From: an uncultured Lachnospiraceae bacterium
GTDB lineage: Bacteria > Bacillota > Clostridia > Lachnospirales > Lachnospiraceae
Reading direction: 5' to 3'
Assembly: GCA_900554415.1 (NCBI GenBank)
Contig: USGU01000007.1
Location: 21,826-85,825, forward strand
Length of the DNA stretch: 64,000 nucleotides
Shown here: piece after piece, positions 43,465-52,145 of the stretch
Layout of the letters: the number at the start of each line of letters is the position of its first letter
How positions within the stretch are numbered: the first letter of the stretch is position 1
Made by a program: the position numbers and the translations under genes
Notes under the pieces: generated by a model
What the model saw: only the letters and a program-made list of their open reading frames with translations
Database searches by the model: none
What the model was told of the DNA's origin: nothing

Positions 43465-44322
43465 ATGCTGAATGTAATTGAAATCAAGAATTTCCAGGCA
43501 GCAGAATTGGATATATATGCGAGATATACGGAAGCTCAGCTTTTAAATAGAGATAATCCTGAGAAAGGATTATTTATTGCAGAAAGTCCGAAAGTAATAG
43601 AAAGGGCATTGGATGCAGGATATGAGCCAGTCTCTGTTCTTGTTGAAAAAAGACAAATGGAAGAAAATGAGGAGACTTTACAGGTCCTTGTAAGATTAGA
43701 TGGCTCAAAAATTCCAATTTTTACGGCAGATTTTGAGGTTCTGACGAAATTAACGGGATTTAAATTAACACGTGGAATGTTATGCGCAATGAGAAGACAA
43801 CCACTGACGAAATATCAGGAAATTTGTGCAGGAAAAAACAGAATTGCAATTTTGGAAAATGTAATGAATCCGACAAATGTGGGCGCAATTTTCCGTTCGG
43901 CAGCAGCTATGAAAATGGATGGAATTTTGCTGACCCCAGGATGTAGTGACCCACTTTACAGGAGAGCTTCACGAGTGAGTATGGGAACCGTATTTCAGAT
44001 TCCCTGGACATTTATTCAGGATGATAAAGAACTGCGCTGTGAGTGTGAAAATCGCTGGCCGGAACAGGCACTTGCAGAGCTTAAGAAAATGGGATATAAG
44101 ACGGCGGCACTGGCATTGACAGATGATTCGGTCAGTATTGATAATGTAGAGCTTATGGAAGAAGATAAACTGGCAGTGATTCTCGGAACAGAGGGAAATG
44201 GACTAATGAAAGAGACTATAGAGCTTTGTGATTATACAGTTAAAATTCCGATGGCAGAGGGAATAGATTCGCTGAATGTGGCAGCGGCCAGTGCAGTGGC
44301 ATTCTGGCAGTTGAGAAAATAA
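43465..44322 (+). CDS. SpoU/TrmH-family RNA 2'-O-methyltransferase
   Basis: 285 residues from ATG 43465 (GGAGA 6 nt upstream; an ATG at 43396 is in frame but lacks an RBS). N-terminal substrate-binding part (FIAESPKVIERALDAGYEPVSVLVE) and C-terminal SPOUT knot with the three motifs: LENVMNPTNVGAIFRSAAA, ILGTEGNGL and IPMAEGIDSLNVAAASAV. It transfers methyl from SAM to ribose in rRNA or tRNA; the exact site cannot be read from sequence. It looks monocistronic. Confidence 0.92.
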   Translation: MLNVIEIKNFQAAELDIYARYTEAQLLNRDNPEKGLFIAESPKVIERALDAGYEPVSVLVEKRQMEENEETLQVLVRLDGSKIPIFTADFEVLTKLTGFKLTRGMLCAMRRQPLTKYQEICAGKNRIAILENVMNPTNVGAIFRSAAAMKMDGILLTPGCSDPLYRRASRVSMGTVFQIPWTFIQDDKELRCECENRWPEQALAELKKMGYKTAALALTDDSVSIDNVELMEEDKLAVILGTEGNGLMKETIELCDYTVKIPMAEGIDSLNVAAASAVAFWQLRK

Positions 44323-44485
44323 AAGGTCCTTGTTTTAAAAGATATAGGATAAATGATGAAGTCGTAGCGCGGACTGCGGCTTTATTTTATCAACAGTCGA
44401 ATATATGTGATTTTATGATTACTGTGGAGAAAAAATGGATTCTATGTTAAGATAAATGAAAACATGAATATTCGGAGGAAATAAT

Positions 44486-45325
44486 ATGAAACTTGCAATA
44501 ACATACGATAACGGAGAAGTATTTCGACATTTTGGACATACAGAAAATTTTAAGGTGTATAACGTAGAAGCTGGAAAAGTAATGAGTAGCGAAATTGTTG
44601 CATCAAATTGTTCTGGTCATGATGCACTTGCAGATTTTCTTTCTGGACAGGGAATTGATGTAGTCCTTTGTGGAGGGATTGGAGAAGGTGCGCAAAATGC
44701 ACTTTCAGAAGCTGGAATTGAAGTGGTTTCTGGAACAGAAGGAAATGTGGATGAAGTCGTATTGAAATATTTAGAAGAAAAGTTCCCTTCGGCTGGAACA
44801 AATTGTGATTGTCATGATGAAGAAGATTGTGAATGTGGAAGCTGCGGTGGAAATTGCGGAGGTTGCAGCGGTTGTGGAGCACCACGCATTATATTGGAAG
44901 GAAAAAATGCGGGGAAAACATGTAAAGTACATTATGTAGGCACTTTTAATGATGGAGCTAAGTTTGATTCTTCTTATGACCGTGGACAGCCGCTCGAATT
45001 TGTATGTGGTGCGGGTATGATGATTAAAGGATTTGATGCAGCTGTTGTCAATATGGAAGTTGGAGAGGTGCTTGATGTGCATCTCATGCCGGAAGAAGCA
45101 TATGGAATGCCAGATCCAAATGCGATTTTAACATTTGAAATTGAACGGCTTACGGGTTCTGAAGAACTTACGGTCGGACAGCAGGTTTACCTTTACAATT
45201 CAGTAGGACAGCCGGTTCCGGTAAAAGTTGTGGCAAAAGATGATACTACAATTACATTAGATACCAATCACGAAATGGCTGGAAAAGAATTGAATTTTAA
45301 AATTGAACTTGTAGAAGTGCAATAG
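44486..45325 (+). CDS. NifX-like domain fused via a Cys-rich linker to an FKBP/SlyD-type prolyl isomerase
   Basis: 279 residues. Residues ~1-100 are a dinitrogenase iron-molybdenum cofactor (NifX/NifB-C) domain (ITYDNGEVFRHFGHTENFKVYNVE, VVLCGGIGEGAQNALSEAGIEVV). Residues ~108-132 are an Asp/Glu/Cys/Gly-rich linker with nine or more cysteines (CDCHDEEDCECGSCGGNCG). From ~133 there is an FKBP fold (VHYVGTFNDGAKFDSSYDRGQPLEF, GAGMMIKGFDAAVVNM) with a SlyD-like insert-in-flap domain. The NifX part binds Fe-S/metal clusters and SlyD also binds metals, so a metallochaperone-foldase is likely. RBS GGAGGAAA. Confidence 0.88.
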   Translation: MKLAITYDNGEVFRHFGHTENFKVYNVEAGKVMSSEIVASNCSGHDALADFLSGQGIDVVLCGGIGEGAQNALSEAGIEVVSGTEGNVDEVVLKYLEEKFPSAGTNCDCHDEEDCECGSCGGNCGGCSGCGAPRIILEGKNAGKTCKVHYVGTFNDGAKFDSSYDRGQPLEFVCGAGMMIKGFDAAVVNMEVGEVLDVHLMPEEAYGMPDPNAILTFEIERLTGSEELTVGQQVYLYNSVGQPVPVKVVAKDDTTITLDTNHEMAGKELNFKIELVEVQ

Positions 45326-45397
45326 AAACATATTGAATAAACCTGAAAATAAACATGTTGGAATAAACAGGAAGATTTAATCTGGGAAACAGGAGGG

Positions 45398-46201
45398 ATT
45401 GTAATAGAATATACAGGAAATGCGATATATAATTATGTGCGCCAGAATGACTTAGATTACTATTATTCAGCAGAGCATACTTGGATGCTGGTGTATGGTA
45501 ATGCGTTTAGCATACCTAAAATATTGGTATTTGTAAGCAAGGTTGTTGATATCTATCATGGTGTTTGTGGAAATACTGAACTGGAAGATGCAAATAAGGC
45601 ATTTTCGATTGCAAGATATTTAAATTTACCGTTTTTGTTCGTGCGTTTTATGGTAAATAGCGACAAAGTGGCAGTGTGGGAAGCGAACTTTGGGCGGTGG
45701 CGAATATTAACCTACGATGAACTTAGAAATATTTTTGAAAAATATGGAGTTGTTCAGCCGGGAACTGCCGGAAAACGTGTAAATCAATATACATCTAGTT
45801 CGTATCATGACTGGCAAAGGGATCAGCTTGGTAGAATTACTGTGTCCGATTTTGATTTGATAAAATTTACGAATCAGGAAGTAAAAGAAATCGTGGAACT
45901 TAAGCGCTCGAAAATATCTTTAAATTCGTGGTCACCGTATGAGGCAGATTATCCTAATTTTGCATTGTTAATTAATACAATTGTTGGTTCTAAGAAACAA
46001 ATACCTTTTTTCTTATATTATAATGTAATGCGTGCCGGAGAAAGAGGTATGAGAGAAGAAGATATATCGCAATTGAAAGTATTTGAGTTTATTACTCCCG
46101 GCTGTCCTGAGTGGACTGAATGTGACGGTCGTATGATTTCATGCAAAGAGGTCCGATACAAATTCAAGGGATTTTATAGACCTGAGGAAATATTAAAATA
46201 G
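45398..46201 (+). CDS. Hypothetical protein of the methyltransferase-helicase defence unit
   Basis: About 254-267 residues. A perfect AGGAGGG ends at 45397 and the frame is open from there, but the only codons near it are ATT (45398) and ATA (45404); the first standard start, GTG 45437, lacks an RBS. A non-canonical start is therefore possible. The protein is soluble. FDLIKFTNQEVKEIVELKRSK has a D-x(n)-E-x-K spacing of PD-(D/E)XK nucleases, which would suit a restriction partner. The gene lies 35 nt before the methyltransferase gene. No named family is recognised. Confidence 0.55.
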   Translation: MVIEYTGNAIYNYVRQNDLDYYYSAEHTWMLVYGNAFSIPKILVFVSKVVDIYHGVCGNTELEDANKAFSIARYLNLPFLFVRFMVNSDKVAVWEANFGRWRILTYDELRNIFEKYGVVQPGTAGKRVNQYTSSSYHDWQRDQLGRITVSDFDLIKFTNQEVKEIVELKRSKISLNSWSPYEADYPNFALLINTIVGSKKQIPFFLYYNVMRAGERGMREEDISQLKVFEFITPGCPEWTECDGRMISCKEVRYKFKGFYRPEEILK

Positions 46202-46235
46202 TAGATGGATATCAAGATAGAATGGAGGAACGAGC

Positions 46236-48020
46236 GTGACGAATCTGTCGGAATTAAGCAGACGCAGAATGCTTAATTTTTTAGAAAGTATGAAAGACAA
46301 AGCAGATGAAGATGATCTGAAAGCAATAAATGAGGTGGAAAATTTTATCAGTGCCAAAAGATATGGGTTATTGTGGGAAGAACATGAGGAGTTTGTGGAT
46401 GTCCAGATTGCGCAAAAGGTTCCGGTATTTACAGAAGATAAAACTAAGAAAATTATAAATGATTCGGAAAAGCCGGTTCATTTTTTGCTCGAAGGGGATA
46501 ATTTACATAGTTTATACTTACTGGAGAAGACACATAAAGGGAAAATTGACCTTATTATTATTGATCCGCCTTATAACAGAGGAAAGGACGATTTCAGATA
46601 TGACGATGCCATTGTTGATTTGGAAGATGAATTCAGACATTCAAAATGGCTTTCCTTTATGAATAAAAGATTGTCGCAGGCAAAGAAATTATTATCAGAA
46701 ACTGGACTTATTGCGATTAATATTGATGAGCATGAAGTTGCACCATTAATTATGCTTATGGAGGATATATTTGGGGAACAAAATAATTTAGGAACCATCA
46801 TCTGGAATAAGCAGAATCCAAAAGGTGACGCGCATAAAATCTCAACTATGCATGAATATATCATAATTTTTGCAAAAAATTATGAAAAAATAAAAGAAAT
46901 AGACGGGTTTGCGTGCAGAAAGAAACCGAATGCGAAAGCAATGTTGACGAAAGCAAAACAGTTGTATTCTCAGATTGGAAAGAAGGTTTTACCGGCCGAT
47001 ATCAGAGCTCTGGCAAAAGTATATGAATATCCGAAAGAAATTCTTGAGCAGATGAAAGTGGTATATGACCTCGAAATGGTAAATAGAGAGTTTGCAAATT
47101 GGCTTAAAACCCAGAATTTTTCGGCTGGTGAAAAGGCCTATAAATATATTGATGATAAGGGGAGAGTATATCGTGGGGTGTCAATGGCATGGCCAAATAA
47201 AAAGAAAGCGCCTGACGATTATTTTATTCCGTTGATTCATCCGGTTACAGGAAAAGAGTGTCCAATACCAACGAGAGGATGGAGAAATCCGCCAAGAACT
47301 ATGGAAAAGCTGATGCGGGAAGGAAGGATTCTTTTTGGAGCGGACGAGACCAAACAGCCGGAAAGGAAATATTTTCTTGATGAAAATATGACTGAAAATA
47401 CACCATCTATCTATAATAATGCAGACAGTGCAGACAGTTATATGAATAAGATTGGTATATCGTTTGAATATCCAAAACCAGTGTCAGAGGTGAAATATTT
47501 AATTCAGAATTTACATCCGAATCCGCAAATAGTGTTAGATTTTTTCGCAGGTTCCGCAACTACAGGGCATGCAGTTTTGGAAGTTAATGAGGAAGAAAAC
47601 AGGCAAATGCAATATATTCTCTGTACTAATAACCAAAATGGAATTGCGGAAAACGTGGCATATAAAAGGCTTCAGATTGAATCGGAAAATTATGGTGCGA
47701 ACTTAAAATATTTTAAGACAGATTATATTCCGAGAAAATCAGAAGATGAGTCGGAAGAATTATTGGAACACATTAGCGAAATGGTTGAATTGGATTTTTC
47801 GGTGGATTTGGAGACTTGTTCTGATATTCGACTTGTTTTTGATGAAAAAGAATTGGATGAACTGTTTGCAGATGATTCCATAAGCAATCTTACTATTTTC
47901 GTGCCAAATTATGTTTTGCTTAAGGACGAACAGGAATATTGCATAGAACAGAAAAATATAAAAATTGTGCGGATACCGGATTATTATTTTGCAGATGAAT
48001 TAAAGGGGGAAAACTCTTGA
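46236..48020 (+). CDS. Site-specific DNA methyltransferase (type III Mod-like)
   Basis: 594 residues, GTG start after GGAGG. Catalytic DPPYNRGKDDFRYDD near residue 110 comes before the SAM motif VLDFFAGSATTGHAVLEVN near 430, the beta-class order of adenine or N4-cytosine methyltransferases such as type III Mod. A ~240-residue target-recognition region lies between. It would mark host DNA for protection from the adjacent helicase-nuclease, whose gene overlaps it by 4 nt (TTGA). Confidence 0.88.
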   Translation: MTNLSELSRRRMLNFLESMKDKADEDDLKAINEVENFISAKRYGLLWEEHEEFVDVQIAQKVPVFTEDKTKKIINDSEKPVHFLLEGDNLHSLYLLEKTHKGKIDLIIIDPPYNRGKDDFRYDDAIVDLEDEFRHSKWLSFMNKRLSQAKKLLSETGLIAINIDEHEVAPLIMLMEDIFGEQNNLGTIIWNKQNPKGDAHKISTMHEYIIIFAKNYEKIKEIDGFACRKKPNAKAMLTKAKQLYSQIGKKVLPADIRALAKVYEYPKEILEQMKVVYDLEMVNREFANWLKTQNFSAGEKAYKYIDDKGRVYRGVSMAWPNKKKAPDDYFIPLIHPVTGKECPIPTRGWRNPPRTMEKLMREGRILFGADETKQPERKYFLDENMTENTPSIYNNADSADSYMNKIGISFEYPKPVSEVKYLIQNLHPNPQIVLDFFAGSATTGHAVLEVNEEENRQMQYILCTNNQNGIAENVAYKRLQIESENYGANLKYFKTDYIPRKSEDESEELLEHISEMVELDFSVDLETCSDIRLVFDEKELDELFADDSISNLTIFVPNYVLLKDEQEYCIEQKNIKIVRIPDYYFADELKGENS

Positions 48021-51007
48021 AAGAAGAGACAATACAAGATATAAAGCTGGGACTCGAAACTGCATACATAGATGGATCTGTGGTTTCAAATACAGTATAT
48101 CGGCCACAATTTGTATCAAATAATCATAAAGAAGGAAAAAAAGTACTCTCATCTGTGGAAGATGAGCTTTTGGCATGCGATGGATTTCAAATAAGTGTTG
48201 CATTTATCACTATGAGTGGTATTACCCCGCTTCTGCAGACCTTAAAAGAACTTGAAAAGAAAAATATCCATGGGGAAATTCTTACAACAAATTATTTGAA
48301 TTTTAGCGAACCGAGGGCATTGAAGAAGCTTAATGAACTATCAAATATCACACTTAAAATGTATGATGTAGAATCTGCGAATGAAGGTTTTCATACAAAA
48401 GGATACATTTTTAAAAAAGATGAGATTTACCGTATTATTATCGGCAGCTCTAATATTACAAGTGCTGCACTTACTTATAATCGTGAGTGGAATACAAAAT
48501 TGATTTCAACTGAACAAGGAGAAGTGGCAAAGGAAATAGTTGCTGAATTCAGCGAGCTATGGAATTCAAAGTATACACTTTCATTTGCTGAATTTTATGA
48601 AGGCTATAGTGAACGATACAGAATTATTAAACATCAAAGAGAAATTGCAAAACAAGAAGAAATTACTTCAATTGAAAAATATAAGTTGCAGCCGAATAGT
48701 ATGCAGGTTGGTTTTATCACAAATCTAAAGAAGATACTTAAAGCTGGTGAAAACAGGGCATTATTGATATCTGCAACTGGTACAGGAAAGACTTATGCAT
48801 CCGCATTTGCAATGAGAGAATTGGGATTTAAGAGAGTATTGTTCTTAGTGCATAGAGGACAGTTAGCCAGACAAACAAAAAGTTCTTATGAAAAAGTGTT
48901 TGCAAAGTCGGTTACAATGGGGCTTGTGGGTACAGGTTATCATGAATATAATGCAGATTATGTTTTTGCTACAGTACAGACCTTGAACCGTGATGAGCAT
49001 TTAATGCAATATGAGAAGAATGCATTTGATTGTATCGTTTTAGATGAAGCCCATCATGTTCCCGCTGACATATATCAAAAAATAATGAGGCATTTTACAC
49101 CGAAACTTTGGTTGGGAATGACTGCCACTCCAGATAAAAGAGATGATAAGCTGGAGAGCAGAAATGTCTATGCACTTTTTAATTATCAAATTGCTTATGA
49201 GATTCGTTTACAACAGGCAATGGAGGAAAATCTGCTTTGCCCATTTCACTATTTTGGAATAACAGATTTAGCTGTTATTGGGGATAATGTGGAAGCAAAT
49301 CGGGATTTTTCAATGCTTACAAGTGATGAGAGGGTAAAACATATAATTGAACAGGCTGATTACTATGGCTATAGTGGTGATAGGGTAAAGGGATTAATAT
49401 TTTGCAGGAACATTAAAGAAACAGAGGAATTGTCTGCAAAATTTAATCAGAGGCTTAATCCGTCAACAGGGCAGCCTTTCCGTACAATTGCTCTTAATGG
49501 GAGTGCTTCAGAACAGGAAAGACAGAGTGCATTTGAAAGATTAGCAATGGATGAGGGAGAAGCAACTGATAACAAGCAACCACTAGATTATATCTTTTCC
49601 GTTGAAATTTTGAATGAAGGTGTAGATATTGTTGAAGTTAATCAGGTCATTATGTTAAGACCTACCCAGTCACCAATTGTATTTATTCAGCAGCTTGGGC
49701 GAGGGCTTCGAAAAGCGAGTGGAAAAGAATATGTGGTCATTCTTGATTTTATTGGAAATTATAATAATAATTTTATGATTCCCATCGCATTATCGGGAGA
49801 TAGAACTTACAACAAAGATAATATTCGTAGATATATCATGGAAGGTGGAAGAATAATTCCGGGTGCTTCTACGGTGCATTTTGATGAAATTAGCAGAAAG
49901 AAAATTTTTGCATCGGTGGATAATGCGAATTTTAGCGATATTAAACTAATCAGAGAAAATTATACGAATATGAAAAATAAGCTTGGAAGGATTCCAAAAC
50001 TTAGTGATTTTGATAAATATGGAGAAATGGATATCATTCGAATTTTTGATAACAACAATCTTGGTTCTTATTATAAATTTTTAGTGAAATATGAGAAAGA
50101 ATATAAGGTTCGTCTATCGCAGGATGAAGAAAAAGCGGTTGAATTTATTTCGAAAAAATTAGCGAGCGGAAAGAGAATCCAAGAACTTCGCATGTTAAAA
50201 AGAATGCTTGCATATGCACGTGGCTTATCAAGGGTTGGGTTATTTGCAGGGCTTTCAATAGATATGCAAGAATATGGAAAGGAAATTAGCCAGGAGCAGA
50301 AAAAGAATATTGTAAATGTAATGACAAATGAATTTCCAGCAGGAGCAAGTAAGAAAACTTATTCTCAGTGTGTGTTTATTGAGAAAGAAAATGGGGATTA
50401 TAAACCGACGCAGGCGTTTCTTGAAATGGCGTCAAACGATGAATTTTATAATATTCTTAAAGAATTGATTGACTTTGGTATAAGTCGTTATGAAAGAGAT
50501 TATAGGAATAATTACGCTCAAACAGATTTAGTCTTATATCAGAAGTATACCTATGAAGATGTTTGTCGTTTGTTGAATTGGGAACAGAACGAGGTCCCAT
50601 TAAATATAGGTGGTTATAAATTTGACAAAAAGACAAAGACATTTCCAGTATTTATTAATTATGATAAACCAGATGACATTAGCGACACCACAAGATATGA
50701 GGACCATTTTGTCCCAGGATTCAGGGACCGTTTGATTGCGATTTCCAAGTCGGGAAGAAGTCTACAATCAGAAGATGTGCAGAATTTCCTTAAGGCTAAA
50801 GAACGCGGGATTCAGGTGGAATTATTTGTGCGTAAAAATAAAGATGATAAAATTTCAAAAGAATTCTATTATCTTGGTCATATGGCTGCAAGTGGAAATG
50901 CAAAGGAATTTACAATGGTAAATACAGAAAAGACTGCGGTTGAGATAGAATGGATTCTTGATGTGCCGGTAAGAGAAGATATATATGAATATATTGTGAA
51001 TTCTTGA
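48017..51007 (+). CDS. PLD-like nuclease/SF2 helicase/DUF3427 protein
   Basis: 996 residues from TTG 48017 (AGGGGGA 6 nt upstream). Domains in order: a phospholipase-D-like nuclease (~40-190; HTKGYIFKKDEIYRIIIGSSNITSAAL has the H-x-K and N), an SF2 helicase with Walker A SATGTGKT (~250), DEAH in VLDEAHHVP (~345), TATPDKR and a C-terminal RecA lobe ending GRGLRKA, then a DUF3427 region to the end. Such proteins occur in defence islands. The coupled methyltransferase suggests a restriction-modification-like role in which this protein replaces Res. Inferred, not proven. Confidence 0.85.
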   Translation: MKEETIQDIKLGLETAYIDGSVVSNTVYRPQFVSNNHKEGKKVLSSVEDELLACDGFQISVAFITMSGITPLLQTLKELEKKNIHGEILTTNYLNFSEPRALKKLNELSNITLKMYDVESANEGFHTKGYIFKKDEIYRIIIGSSNITSAALTYNREWNTKLISTEQGEVAKEIVAEFSELWNSKYTLSFAEFYEGYSERYRIIKHQREIAKQEEITSIEKYKLQPNSMQVGFITNLKKILKAGENRALLISATGTGKTYASAFAMRELGFKRVLFLVHRGQLARQTKSSYEKVFAKSVTMGLVGTGYHEYNADYVFATVQTLNRDEHLMQYEKNAFDCIVLDEAHHVPADIYQKIMRHFTPKLWLGMTATPDKRDDKLESRNVYALFNYQIAYEIRLQQAMEENLLCPFHYFGITDLAVIGDNVEANRDFSMLTSDERVKHIIEQADYYGYSGDRVKGLIFCRNIKETEELSAKFNQRLNPSTGQPFRTIALNGSASEQERQSAFERLAMDEGEATDNKQPLDYIFSVEILNEGVDIVEVNQVIMLRPTQSPIVFIQQLGRGLRKASGKEYVVILDFIGNYNNNFMIPIALSGDRTYNKDNIRRYIMEGGRIIPGASTVHFDEISRKKIFASVDNANFSDIKLIRENYTNMKNKLGRIPKLSDFDKYGEMDIIRIFDNNNLGSYYKFLVKYEKEYKVRLSQDEEKAVEFISKKLASGKRIQELRMLKRMLAYARGLSRVGLFAGLSIDMQEYGKEISQEQKKNIVNVMTNEFPAGASKKTYSQCVFIEKENGDYKPTQAFLEMASNDEFYNILKELIDFGISRYERDYRNNYAQTDLVLYQKYTYEDVCRLLNWEQNEVPLNIGGYKFDKKTKTFPVFINYDKPDDISDTTRYEDHFVPGFRDRLIAISKSGRSLQSEDVQNFLKAKERGIQVELFVRKNKDDKISKEFYYLGHMAASGNAKEFTMVNTEKTAVEIEWILDVPVREDIYEYIVNS

Positions 51008-51176
51008 TTGGAAGGTAAATGATACTGTAATAGATAAACTTGGAAAATATGGTGCTGCACCAAAAAAAGATTTATTAGAATTATGGAAGCGTATCGTATT
51101 TAATATGGTCTTTCAAGAGGTGAGATTGAGAGAATGTCACCAGCGTTTGATATGAAATTTATGGAGATATGAGAAC

Positions 51177-51262
51177 ATGATAAAAATACGATTCATCTGC
51201 CACGATATTACCTTCCTTGCTCCGAAACCCCTTATAAATACTGAGTTTATCGCATGGTGAAT
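51177..51262 (+). pseudogene. LMW protein tyrosine phosphatase 5' end, copy A (probable att site)
   Basis: With RBS GGAGATATG, ATG 51177 opens MIKIRFICH, the start of low-molecular-weight PTPs (normally followed by G-N-I-C-R-S), then diverges. It shares ATTCATCTGCCACG with copies at 60.0 and 62.1 kb. I read it as the left junction of an element inserted in the first codons of the phosphatase gene. Confidence 0.55.
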
Positions 51263-51384
51263 TTACATTACGACAGGTTTACGACACCAATTTCGGATGT
51301 TTTATTGAGTGAAAATGGAAGCCGGGCTATGATAAAAAAATACACACAGATAAACATTTGCCAAGTCAAAAAGGAGCGGTGAAA

Positions 51385-51624
51385 ATGGTGTATAACATAT
51401 ACTTTTACGACAGGGAAAGAGATGCAGTTGTCGTAACGGACATGGAAGGAAAGCAATTGGTAATAGAATGAAAAAAGGCAGAGGTGCAGGTAGTCTTTGA
51501 AGAGCCTGAGGATGCTGGAATTCTTGCCAGATTTGCAAGAGAAGAGCCAGCAGGTTATGTGAGCATGGCAATGCGTCCGGGTGGCTCGCAGGATTATGTG
51601 GATGTTTGGAATGAGTTGAATTAA
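51385..51624 (+). pseudogene. Small gene interrupted by an in-frame TGA
   Basis: RBS AAGGAG, then ATG 51385 and 28 codons (MVYNIYFYDRERDAVVVTDMEGK) to TGA at 51469-51471. The same frame continues coherently for 50 codons (VVFEEPEDAGILARFAREEPAGY) to TAA 51622. The simplest reading is a nonsense mutation in a ~79-residue protein. Confidence 0.45.
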
Positions 51625-51713
51625 GAATATGATATAATGAGCCTTGCGGCGATGTGCGCTTGCGAACATCGACATAAGGCGAAAAAACGCACGGAGCCGT
51701 TAGGCGACGTGAT

Positions 51714-51760
51714 AATAATGATACCGGTTGGAGCATTAATCTGACCGGTATTTTCGATGA
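51714..51760 (+). terminator. Hairpin with T-rich tail
   Basis: ATACCGGT and ACCGGTAT form a perfect 8-bp stem around a 15-nt loop, followed by TTTTC; another stem CGATGT/ACATCG lies just before (51651-51672). Probably ends transcription before the XRE gene. The rest of 51008-51926 shows only decayed fragments. Confidence 0.55.
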
Positions 51761-51926
51761 GGGAGGTTTATGGTACAGCAAGATTTGCTATACTGGTATT
51801 ATAGTTGACCGCACCATGACTATTTGTAGATTGCAAACTTCAAATTATGGTTGAGAAATATGATGAAATTTGCTACAATATTTATAACTATGAGTATGGA
51901 GAGTTTATCGAAAGCGAGGAAGCAAA

Positions 51927-52121
51927 ATGTCGGTTAATTATGATAAATTATGGGGAATATTAAAAGAGAGAAACATGATGAAAACAGAGCTTATTAAGAA
52001 GGCAAAAATAAGCACTAATGCCATGGCGAAACTTGGCAGAAATGAAGATGTTCGTGTGGAGATTCTGGTCAAGATATGCAAATCCTTAGATTGTAAAATA
52101 GACGATATTATTGAATATTAA
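51927..52121 (+). CDS. XRE-family (Cro/C1-type) HTH regulator
   Basis: 64 residues, a bare helix-turn-helix domain: YDKLWGILKERNMMKTELIKKAKISTNAMAKLGRNEDVRVEILVKICKSLDCKIDDIIEY. This is the compact Cro/C1 type often found at the start of mobile elements and restriction loci. It ends 24 nt before the AlbA_2 ATPase gene and probably represses that transcript. Confidence 0.88.
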   Translation: MSVNYDKLWGILKERNMMKTELIKKAKISTNAMAKLGRNEDVRVEILVKICKSLDCKIDDIIEY

Positions 52122-52145
52122 AGTATATGGGGAAGGAGCGTTCCT

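Noticed and set aside
51469..51471. Selenocysteine codon
   Set aside because: No SECIS-like hairpin just after the TGA and no selenoprotein family resemblance; nonsense mutation is simpler.
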